Shown: one piece after another, positions 18,811 to 25,870 of the stretch | Layout: every line of letters begins with the position of its first letter | Numbering within the stretch: the stretch's first letter is position 1 | Assembly (NCBI GenBank): GCA_015066105.1 | Contig: SVOY01000001.1 | Coordinates: 124,001-188,000 of the forward strand | Length of the DNA: 64,000 nucleotides | Source: Oscillospiraceae bacterium | Lineage (GTDB): Bacteria > Bacillota > Clostridia > Oscillospirales > Acutalibacteraceae | Direction: 5' to 3' | Made by a program: the position numbers and the translations under genes | Notes under the pieces: model-generated | What the model was told of the DNA's origin: nothing | Database searches by the model: none | What the model saw: only the letters and a program-made list of their open reading frames with translations

Positions 18811-20418
18811 ATGTTCCGTTCTTCAAAAAGGATACTTTCATTATATATGCTTTTCACCCTGTGCTTTATGGCAATTTTGGCAAGAATTGCTTATATTAGC
18901 TTTTCCTCTTATTCAGATGCAGCCAACACCGCCTCGGGCAAGGTGGTTGAAATTGGCACAACAAGGGGGAAAATCTACGACCGCAACAAGGCGCTTCTTG
19001 TTGATAATGTGAAAAAGCTTGTTGCCGCCGTAACGCCCGTTGCCACCGCAAAGGAATATATCAGCGGAATTTTTGACGGGGAGGTCTATGCAAAAAGCAT
19101 TGAAAAGGGCTACCCCTTTGCCGCAGAGGTGACAAGTGAAATTGACAACGAGCTTATCAAAACCTTTCAGGTGCCCGTGCGCTACGGAGAGGATGACGTT
19201 GCAAGCCACGTTGTCGGCTATGTTGATGCTGACGGCAGGGGAGTGACGGGAGTTGAAAGGGCCTTTGACAAGGAGCTTTCAGCCTACGGCGGAAGGCTCA
19301 GCGTAAGCTTTGAGGTTGATGCCGTCGGCAGAGTCCTTGCAGGTATGGATAAAACCGTAACGGATGAGAATTTTAATTCAAAGGGCGGTGTTATGCTGAC
19401 CCTTGACAAGCGTATTCAGCAGCTTACCGAGGAGGCACTGGAGCAAAGTAATATTGAAAGCGGCTGTGCCCTTGTAATGCACATAAATTCGGGTGATATA
19501 GTTGCAATGGCAAGTGACCCCGATTTTGACAGAAACAATGTCAGCTCAAGCCTTGATGCCGAAAATTCGCCCCTTGTCAACAAGGCACTTTCAAGCTACA
19601 GTGCAGGCTCTGTTTTTAAAAGCATTGTTGCCGCTTATGCGCTTGAAAACGGAATAAGCGAGGATTTTTCACATAACTGCGAGGGCAGTGTTGAAATCAA
19701 CGGCAAAAGGTTTATCTGTTACGGCGAAACCGCTCACGGCAGGCTTACAATGGCGGGAGCGTTGCAGAAATCCTGCAACACCTATTTTATAAAGCTTTTT
19801 GAAAGGCTTCCCTATGAGGATTTTCTTTCCTTCTGCCGTGAGCTGGGCTTCGGTGAGGTGATAGAGCTGTGTGAGGGCATAGAGTGTGAAAGCGGAAGAC
19901 TGCCCGACGAAGAGACTCTTGCATTTGAGGGCAACAGAGCAAATTTAGCCTTCGGTCAGGGTGAGCTTCTTGTAACGCCCCTGCAGCTTGTAAAGGCCTA
20001 TCACGCCCTGGCAATGGGTACGGTTATCGAGCCAAGGCTGATTTACGGCTTTTGCGATGCTCAGGGCAAGGTGACAAGAGAGGCTGAAATGCCGACAAAA
20101 AGAGTTTTCAGTGAAGCTACAGTAAGTAAAATGCGTCAGCTGCTTTATGAGGTTACGGAAAAGGGGATTGCCACCAATGCGAAAAGCAGTCTTATGAAGC
20201 TTGCAGGAAAAACGGGTACTGCCGAAAGCGGAGTCTATAACGAAAACGGCGAGGAGCTTTACCGCACCTGGTTTGCAGGCTTTTACCCCGCAAACAATCC
20301 CCATTACATTGTGGTGGTGCTGAATGAGGACGGAAGCGGCGGCAACAGCGACTGCGCACCCGTTTTTAAAAACATCTGTGAATGGATAGCCTGCGACAGC
20401 CTTCGCGGCAGTGAATGA
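18811..20418 (+). CDS. class B penicillin-binding protein (D,D-transpeptidase)
   Basis: 535 residues from the ATG that follows AGGTGA; an in-frame GTG 9 nt earlier is less well placed. One N-terminal membrane span (residues ~10-30), a short PBP dimer domain with the T-T-R-G-K-I-Y-D-R-N motif, then the transpeptidase with S-V-F-K (Ser267), S-C-N (321-323) and K-T-G (467-469). It crosslinks peptidoglycan. At this length and without PASTA repeats it is a compact FtsI/SpoVD-like enzyme. It sits alone, away from a division cluster. Confidence 0.92.
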   Translation: MFRSSKRILSLYMLFTLCFMAILARIAYISFSSYSDAANTASGKVVEIGTTRGKIYDRNKALLVDNVKKLVAAVTPVATAKEYISGIFDGEVYAKSIEKGYPFAAEVTSEIDNELIKTFQVPVRYGEDDVASHVVGYVDADGRGVTGVERAFDKELSAYGGRLSVSFEVDAVGRVLAGMDKTVTDENFNSKGGVMLTLDKRIQQLTEEALEQSNIESGCALVMHINSGDIVAMASDPDFDRNNVSSSLDAENSPLVNKALSSYSAGSVFKSIVAAYALENGISEDFSHNCEGSVEINGKRFICYGETAHGRLTMAGALQKSCNTYFIKLFERLPYEDFLSFCRELGFGEVIELCEGIECESGRLPDEETLAFEGNRANLAFGQGELLVTPLQLVKAYHALAMGTVIEPRLIYGFCDAQGKVTREAEMPTKRVFSEATVSKMRQLLYEVTEKGIATNAKSSLMKLAGKTGTAESGVYNENGEELYRTWFAGFYPANNPHYIVVVLNEDGSGGNSDCAPVFKNICEWIACDSLRGSE

Positions 20419-20431
20419 GTAAAAAAGAAAC

Positions 20432-20530
20432 GGGGCCGTGAAAAAATGCAGAAGGGTTTCTTCGGACCTTCAATCCAAAGAAACCCTTTGTTTATCCCGG
20501 TTTATGCGGTCTGCATTTTTTTACAGCCCC
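20432..20530. repeat. inverted-repeat intergenic element, copy 1
   Basis: Outer inverted repeats (20432-20451 with 20511-20530, built on GGGGC and AAAAAATGCAG) enclose a second hairpin, AAGGGTTTCTT/AAGAAACCCTT. Read on the minus strand, 51 bp (20525 to 20475) match 37733-37783 at 47 positions. It lies between convergent genes and probably terminates both. Confidence 0.75.
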
Positions 20531-20543
20531 TACAGTCTGTTGC

Positions 20544-21911
20544 TTATTCTCCTGCAATCCTTCTTGCAACGTGAACACCGCTTGCAGATGCGTGTGAAAG
20601 CGAGTGGGTGATACCGCTGCCGTCTCCGATAATGTAAAGTCCCTTGTAACGGCATTCAAGGCTTTCGTCAACCTCAACCTCCATGTTGTAGAACTTGACC
20701 TCAACGCCGTAAAGCAGAGTGTCCTCGTTGGCTGTTCCGGGTGCAACCTTGTCAAGGGCGTATATCATTTCAATAATGCCGTCGAGCAATCTTTTGGGGA
20801 GCACAAGGCTGAGGTCACCGGGGGTTGCGTTAAGGGTGGGGGTGATAAAGGCCTCCTGAATACGGCTCGGAGTGGAGCGGCGGCCTCTTATAAGGTCACC
20901 GAAGCGCTGAACGATTACACCGCCGCCGAGCATATTGCTGAGGCGTGCGATTGATTCACCGTAGCCGTTGGAGTCCTTGAAGGGCTCTGAAAAATGCTTT
21001 GCAACAAGCAGGGCAAAGTTGGTATTGTCCGTCTGCTTTTCGGGGTCCTCGTAGCTGTGGCCGTTAACGGTGATAATGCCGTTTGTATTTTCGTTAACAA
21101 CACTGCCCTTGGGGTTCATACAGAAGGTGCGCACCTTGTCACCGTATTTTTCTGTGCGGTAAACAATCTTGCTTTCGTAAAGCTCATCCGTAAGGTGAGC
21201 AAAAACTGCCGCGGGAAGCTCAACTCTTACACCGATGTCAACGCGGTTTGAGCTTGTGGGAATTTCAAGGTCGCGGCAGACTTCTTCCATCCATTTGCTG
21301 CCGCTTCTGCCCACGGAGATAATACACTTGTCACAGCCGTAGCTGCCATCCTTTGTTATAATGCTGTAGCCTTCGTCTTCGGCCTTGACGGTGATTACGG
21401 GTGTGTCAAAGTAAAACTCCGCCTTATCCTTAAGGTAAGCATATATATTTTCAAGCACAATGTAGTTGATGTCCGTGCCGAGGTGGCGAACGGATGCATC
21501 AAGCAGATGCAGGTCGTTGCGGATACACTCCGTTTTGAAGCGTGAGCCCGCCGTGGAATAAAGCTTTGTTCCCTCGCCGCCGAAGCTGAGATTTATGCGG
21601 TCAACATAACGCATAAGCTCAAGAGCTTGGTTTTTGCCGATGTACTGATAAAGAGTTCCGCCGAAATCGTTGGTGATGTTGTATTTGCCGTCAGAGAAGG
21701 CACCGGCACCGCCGAAGCCGCTCATAATACTGCAGCTTTTGCAGCCTATGCAGGTTTTGATTTTTTCACCGTCAATGGGGCACTTGCGCTTATCGAGTGA
21801 ATGACCCGCCTCAAAAACGGCAACCTTAAGCCCGGGCTTTTTCTGTATAAGCTCGTATGCGGCGAAAATGCCTCCCGGACCTGCACCGATGATAATTACG
21901 TCATATTTCAT
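20544..21911 (-). CDS. FAD-dependent oxidoreductase, COG2509-like
   Basis: 455 residues. An N-terminal Rossmann motif G-A-G-P-G-G (residues 8-13) is followed by a Cys-rich segment K-C-P...C-I-G-C-K-S-C near 43-61, typical of the uncharacterised FAD dehydrogenases in COG2509. The C-terminal FAD contact G-D-G-S-G-I-T-H is present. Reaction and partner unknown. It is transcribed alone and separated from the upstream gene by a terminator. Confidence 0.88.
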   Translation of the reverse strand: MKYDVIIIGAGPGGIFAAYELIQKKPGLKVAVFEAGHSLDKRKCPIDGEKIKTCIGCKSCSIMSGFGGAGAFSDGKYNITNDFGGTLYQYIGKNQALELMRYVDRINLSFGGEGTKLYSTAGSRFKTECIRNDLHLLDASVRHLGTDINYIVLENIYAYLKDKAEFYFDTPVITVKAEDEGYSIITKDGSYGCDKCIISVGRSGSKWMEEVCRDLEIPTSSNRVDIGVRVELPAAVFAHLTDELYESKIVYRTEKYGDKVRTFCMNPKGSVVNENTNGIITVNGHSYEDPEKQTDNTNFALLVAKHFSEPFKDSNGYGESIARLSNMLGGGVIVQRFGDLIRGRRSTPSRIQEAFITPTLNATPGDLSLVLPKRLLDGIIEMIYALDKVAPGTANEDTLLYGVEVKFYNMEVEVDESLECRYKGLYIIGDGSGITHSLSHASASGVHVARRIAGE

Positions 21912-21947
21912 TTTAATTCCTCCTGTAATAATTAACGGGCAAAATAA

Positions 21948-21977
21948 AAGACCATTATCGGAATAGATAAAGGTCTT
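21948..21977 (-). terminator. terminator after the metallophosphoesterase gene
   Basis: AAGACCATTATC and GATAAAGGTCTT pair with one mismatch, and the minus strand continues with TTTTATTTTG. Confidence 0.65.
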
Positions 21978-22029
21978 CCTAAAAAATATTCCTCTTAATT
22001 ATAACACGTGTAAAATACACTGTCAATAA

Positions 22030-22986
22030 TTAAATAAGCTTGATTTCAAACTTAGTGTAGTCGCCCTCAATGTATTCGCCGCTGATGAATTTGCGTGCGG
22101 TGAAAACAACTCTGTCGTCATAGACCTCACCGTAGTAGCCGGTGCCGCAATCGTTTATACCGAAGTTGTTTTCCTTTCTGTAGCCGGGCACGGAAAGGGA
22201 GTAAACATTATTTTCCTTGTTAAGCACCTCAAGGGTTTTTTCAAAAATACCGCCGTGAAGGTGTCCGTTGAGGAAGAAGACGTTCTTATATTTTTCCATA
22301 ACGGCCCTTACCTCGTCGGATTCATTGCCCATATCACCGGTTTTCCACACCTCGGGAAGACCGTGGGTGTTTTTAAAGGCCTGGTGGCACATTATAAAAA
22401 CGGGCTTGCCGTCCTTTGTGCCTCTTGCAAGCTCACTGTCAAGGAAAGCAATCTGCTCTTTTGTAAGTGAGGCCTTTTCAAGAAGCTTTTTTTCCGTGCA
22501 AAGAACAATAAAGGTGTAGCCCTTAATGTCGTAGGAGTAATAGCTTTTGCCCTTTGTGTCAATGCCGAGATACTGATTTACCTTTTCTGTAAGATATTTC
22601 ATACTGCGCCTGAAGAAAAGGCGGACGTCGTGGTTGCCCATTGTGATGAAAATGTGAGGGAAAGCCGTCTGATTATCAAGCACGTCAAAAAAGCGCTTAT
22701 ACTCTGAGTGAAAGCCCCAGTCGGCAATATCGCCGGCCATTAAAAGTGCATCGTATCCGGCACCCGATTTTTCGGCATCAAGAACAAGATTGTTAAGGTT
22801 GAGCGAGGCACTTTCACGGTTGGGCAGATGAGTGTCGGCAACAGCCGCAAAGGAAAGGCGAAGCTCATCCCTGTTCTGATAAACAACGGGATTTTTTTCG
22901 CTCTGAAGCTCAAACACCTTATCGTATTTCGGATTGAGTGCCTTAAGCTGAGCAACGTATTTAAGAATAAAGATTTTAGCTGACAT
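22030..22986 (-). CDS. calcineurin-like metallophosphoesterase
   Basis: 318 residues from the ATG of M-S-A-K-I-F, which has AAAGGAGAGG at 8-10 nt; a farther upstream ATG lacks this. Metal-binding motifs are visible in order: D-T-H near residue 52, G-D-I-A-D near 85, G-N-H-D near 118, then a C-terminal G-H-L-H-G. No signal peptide is evident, so it should act in the cytoplasm or at the membrane face. Substrate unknown. Own promoter and terminator. Confidence 0.9.
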   Translation of the reverse strand: MSAKIFILKYVAQLKALNPKYDKVFELQSEKNPVVYQNRDELRLSFAAVADTHLPNRESASLNLNNLVLDAEKSGAGYDALLMAGDIADWGFHSEYKRFFDVLDNQTAFPHIFITMGNHDVRLFFRRSMKYLTEKVNQYLGIDTKGKSYYSYDIKGYTFIVLCTEKKLLEKASLTKEQIAFLDSELARGTKDGKPVFIMCHQAFKNTHGLPEVWKTGDMGNESDEVRAVMEKYKNVFFLNGHLHGGIFEKTLEVLNKENNVYSLSVPGYRKENNFGINDCGTGYYGEVYDDRVVFTARKFISGEYIEGDYTKFEIKLI

Positions 22987-23019
22987 AATAACCTCTCCTT
23001 TGATTTGTTGTACCCTCAC

Positions 23020-23048
23020 ATTATACAGTTAAGTTTTGCAAATGTCAA
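23020..23048 (-). promoter_or_regulatory. promoter of the metallophosphoesterase gene
   Basis: On the minus strand TTGACA-17 bp-TATAAT, both hexamers perfect. It begins just after the terminator of the ncRNA candidate, so the two are separate transcription units. Confidence 0.88.
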
Positions 23049-23049
23049 A

Positions 23050-23654
23050 TAAAGTAAAAATAAAAGCCGCTACTTTTTCGGTAACGGCTTTTGATTTATT
23101 ATAAGATGTCGTCTTATTTTTTTTATTATGATATTTAATTGTCCTGTTATCCCTTTTATTCACTGTGATTTTTATTATTAAACCTTTGGTTTCGGCAGGT
23201 TACTTGAAAGGGGAGTAATATATTCTCAACCTTAAGTTATGCTTCTGCCCTTATCTTATCGTTGTGAATGCCTTGATTTATCGGGCCTTCTCCGTGCCCG
23301 TCAGATACACCTTCTTCGGTATCTGTTCTTCAGTATTAAATCAATTCTCCTTGGCTACGGGATATTTTGTTTTCTTCATCTCCTTCCTTCCTCTGCAGGA
23401 AAGAGCACTTAAAAGTGATTTTCTTTATATATTCAAGTCGAATCGTATCGATCTGATAATCTTTATTTTACGTTACAAAACACTGCAACCTAAGCTTACT
23501 GACCTTGACCGTTCCTGATGTCTGAGGCGGCTTGCTCTGCTCACCTGACCTCGACAGCGGTTAACCGTCGTTTTAAATTTAGTCCTTGTAATGTTATCAA
23601 ATCGTACGGTTTATACTAAACAGTACATTGGTAACACCCCTTTCTTTTTTCTGT
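23050..23654 (-). ncRNA. candidate large structured non-coding RNA (~600 nt)
   Basis: No convincing gene occupies this 600-base stretch. On the minus strand it begins at a consensus promoter and ends at a strong terminator. Local hairpins (plus coordinates): 23604-23626, 10 bp with one mismatch; 23520-23549; 23406-23417; 23302-23325, CAGATAC/GTATCTG; 23282-23300, CGGGC/GCCCG. A perfect 8-bp long-range helix pairs 23637-23644 with 23206-23213 and would close most of the molecule. No tmRNA, RNase P or SRP signature was recognised. The size and host suggest large ornate RNAs such as ROOL or OLE, but the family is not established from sequence alone. Confidence 0.65.
23062..23092 (-). terminator. 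terminator of the ncRNA candidate
   Basis: A 12-bp near-perfect stem, AAAAGCCGTTAC with GTAGCGGCTTTT on the minus strand, followed by ATTTTTACTTT. Confidence 0.85.
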
Positions 23655-23660
23655 GGCTTC

Positions 23661-23689
23661 ATTATATATTATTTTCAGCTAAATGTCAA
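23661..23689 (-). promoter_or_regulatory. consensus promoter of the ncRNA candidate
   Basis: On the minus strand TTGACA (23684-23689), 17-bp spacer, TATAAT (23661-23666). Both hexamers match the sigma-A consensus exactly, implying strong expression. Confidence 0.88.
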
Positions 23690-23759
23690 TAGTTTTCAAC
23701 AAAACAGAAATATTTTATATAATATGCACAATAAGAATGAGGCGAGCGGTATAAACAAA

Positions 23760-23798
23760 GCCCCTTTTTCCGTTTTTGTTACATTCGGAAAAAGGGGG
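23760..23798. terminator. terminator between PHP gene and ncRNA promoter
   Basis: CCCCTTTTTCCG pairs with CGGAAAAAGGGG. T-rich sequence follows on both strands; it closes the minus-strand PHP gene's downstream side. Confidence 0.75.
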
Positions 23799-23831
23799 AT
23801 TTTTGTTTAATTTAAACAATGGGCAGGCTGA

Positions 23832-25193
23832 TTACAGTCTTGTAAGCTCAACGGCGATGGTCCAGATAAGCGAGCTCTTTATAAGGTAAATGAAATTTTT
23901 AATAATTGCGGCAAAGCCCGTGGGTGCACTGTAGTTAAGCGGAGCACTGCCGTCATCTATTGTAAGGGCCTGTGTAAGGCAGATGCCGCCCTTGCCGAAA
24001 AGCTCTGCTCTGATGTAGGTGAAGTCCTCTGCGCCCTCAATGCTGTCAAGGTCAAGGGTGAATTCGCCGTTTGTGATGTCTGAGCTTGCAATCACCCTGC
24101 CGTCTGCAATCCACTGAATTGTGTCGGCATTTTCGGCCTTGATGCTCACTGTGTGGCCGTCAACGGCAACCTTTGTGAAAACGGGGTAGGGGATGTCCGT
24201 GTTTCTTGCATCAATTTCCTTTTCGGGGCCGATAATGTCGTTTGCCTTGAGTCTTCTCGTAACTGCGAAGAAGGCACCCGTCTGCATTGTTTCCTTAATG
24301 TTTTCCACCGTGTTTTCCTCCATCATAAATACGCTGAAGGAGGTGTCGATATCCTCGGTTCTGTGAGCGTCAGTGTTGCTGAAGCCGATAACATTCTTGC
24401 CGTAGGGCAGGCAGTACATAAGCAGATTATCCCAGAGGATACGGTCATAGGGGGTTACGCTGTTGTTTTCGTTAAACACCTCAATGCCCAGGCATGAGTC
24501 GTATCTGAGAAGAAGGTCACCGAAAAAGGCAACATTCTCCTTGTCGCTTACCTCGTCAATGTTGCTGCTTGATTCAAGGAAGTCGCCGGGGTGGTTGATG
24601 TGTGAAAGGCCGCCGGCCTTTTCAACAAAGGCAATGGCAAGCTCATAGCCGTTTTCTCTGCCGCCGAAGCCGTCACCGACACCCTCGGGAAGGAAATAGC
24701 CGTTAACGTGGCTTTTTGTAAGGGTGAGGTTGTTAAGCTCGTTTGCGCCCACAACGCAGGTCATACCGCCCCTTCTTGCAGTGCCGTCAGCCTTTGCGTA
24801 GGTGCCCGTTGTAATGCCGACAAATTCATCGTCGGTAAGGTGTGCAACCTTGTTGCCGAGAAGCTTCTGATAAGCATAAAGGGGAAGGAAGGTCTGAGCC
24901 TTGTTCCAGGCCTTGCCCGTAATACCGTGGTCGGCATTGGCAAGAAAATCGTAATCCTGGTTGTAGTATTCCTTGACCATTGTGGCAAGGTCAATGTCAG
25001 CATCGCTGTAGGTTGTGTGGGAGTGGAGGCTGCCCTTGTAGGCACCCCAGGCATTTTCGCCCTCCCAGATTACATCTGCATAGGGTGAAACTATTGTGTA
25101 GTCAGCGTCTGCTGCAAAAGCAACAGCTGAAAGTGAAAGGAGCATCATAACTGAAAGTATAATGCTTAAGGTCTTTTTTAAGGGTTTCTTCAT
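23832..25193 (-). CDS. secreted PHP-domain phosphoesterase
   Basis: 453 residues with a clear signal peptide (basic start, hydrophobic core, A-V-A-F-A cleavage site near 27). The PHP metal motif H-S-H is at 56-58, with further metal-site residues in A-D-H-G (~92) and I-N-H-P-G (~205). A beta-rich domain of ~100 residues follows, and the C-terminus has a hydrophobic stretch F-I-Y-L-I-K-S-S-L-I-W that could anchor it. Probably a cell-surface phosphoesterase; substrate unknown. Confidence 0.85.
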   Translation of the reverse strand: MKKPLKKTLSIILSVMMLLSLSAVAFAADADYTIVSPYADVIWEGENAWGAYKGSLHSHTTYSDADIDLATMVKEYYNQDYDFLANADHGITGKAWNKAQTFLPLYAYQKLLGNKVAHLTDDEFVGITTGTYAKADGTARRGGMTCVVGANELNNLTLTKSHVNGYFLPEGVGDGFGGRENGYELAIAFVEKAGGLSHINHPGDFLESSSNIDEVSDKENVAFFGDLLLRYDSCLGIEVFNENNSVTPYDRILWDNLLMYCLPYGKNVIGFSNTDAHRTEDIDTSFSVFMMEENTVENIKETMQTGAFFAVTRRLKANDIIGPEKEIDARNTDIPYPVFTKVAVDGHTVSIKAENADTIQWIADGRVIASSDITNGEFTLDLDSIEGAEDFTYIRAELFGKGGICLTQALTIDDGSAPLNYSAPTGFAAIIKNFIYLIKSSLIWTIAVELTRL

Positions 25194-25261
25194 AATTTTA
25201 CCACCTTTTTAATTGATAGATTTATTAAATCACAAAGAAGCAGAAGTGTCAAGAATTTTTA

Positions 25262-25290
25262 TTGACAAGCAGGGTGATGAGTGCTAAAAT
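25262..25290 (+). promoter_or_regulatory. promoter of the phosphoribosyltransferase-comEC-holA run
   Basis: TTGACA and TAAAAT with 17-bp spacing, about 35 nt upstream of the start codon. Confidence 0.8.
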
Positions 25291-25325
25291 TATAAGGAAA
25301 TATGTCGTAAAAGGAAGGAAACATT

Positions 25326-25865
25326 ATGAGCTTTTATAAAATGACTATTGCAGGACTTGAAAGGAATTTACCCATCTGTAAGGTTAATGACAAGCTTGAT
25401 ATTGCAGGCTTTGTTATCTTCGGCGATGTTGAAATGACCGTGGCCGCCGCAGGTGAGCTTATAAAAAAATGCCCCGAATTTGATGCTATTGTTGCCCCCG
25501 AGGCAAAGGCAATTCCCCTTGCCCACGAAATGGCAAGGCAGAGCGGTAAGCCCTACTACATCTGCCGTAAGGGTGCAAAGCTTTATATGCAAAGCCCCGT
25601 AAGCGTAAATGTGCGTTCAATCACCACCGATAAGGAGCAGACCCTCTTCCTTGATTCTCTTGAGGGTGAAAAGCTTACAGGCAAAAGGGTTGTAATTCTT
25701 GACGACGTTATAAGCACGGGCGAATCGCTTCTCGCAGTTGAAAAGCTTCTTGAAAAGTTTGACACCAACATCGTTGCAAAGGCCGCCATTCTTGCTGAGG
25801 GCGATGCCGCAAAGCGTGACGATATAATCTTCCTTGAAGAGCTTCCTCTTTTCTTCCATGACTGA
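25326..25865 (+). CDS. adenine/xanthine-type phosphoribosyltransferase
   Basis: 179 residues with the PRPP-binding loop V-V-I-L-D-D-V-I-S-T-G-E-S near residue 120, closest in form to adenine phosphoribosyltransferase. It transfers ribose phosphate from PRPP to a purine base for salvage. AAGGAAGGAAAC precedes the ATG. It may be Apt itself or the Apt-like paralogue common in Clostridia; the exact base is not decided by sequence. Confidence 0.85.
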   Translation: MSFYKMTIAGLERNLPICKVNDKLDIAGFVIFGDVEMTVAAAGELIKKCPEFDAIVAPEAKAIPLAHEMARQSGKPYYICRKGAKLYMQSPVSVNVRSITTDKEQTLFLDSLEGEKLTGKRVVILDDVISTGESLLAVEKLLEKFDTNIVAKAAILAEGDAAKRDDIIFLEELPLFFHD

Positions 25866-25870
25866 TTGAA

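Noticed and set aside
20044-20304. Possible antisense gene in the PBP region
   Set aside because: It follows the codon pattern of the PBP frame and has no start signals.
23360-23378. A short minus-strand frame (M-K-K-T-K-Y-P) with GGAAGGAG upstream
   Set aside because: Only 12 codons; more likely chance within the ncRNA candidate, though a tmRNA-like tag was considered and dismissed because tmRNA end sequences are absent.
23264-23518. An 84-codon plus-strand open frame in the 23-kb gap
   Set aside because: No ribosome site, odd composition, no family resemblance, and it lies antisense to a well-bounded structured transcript.
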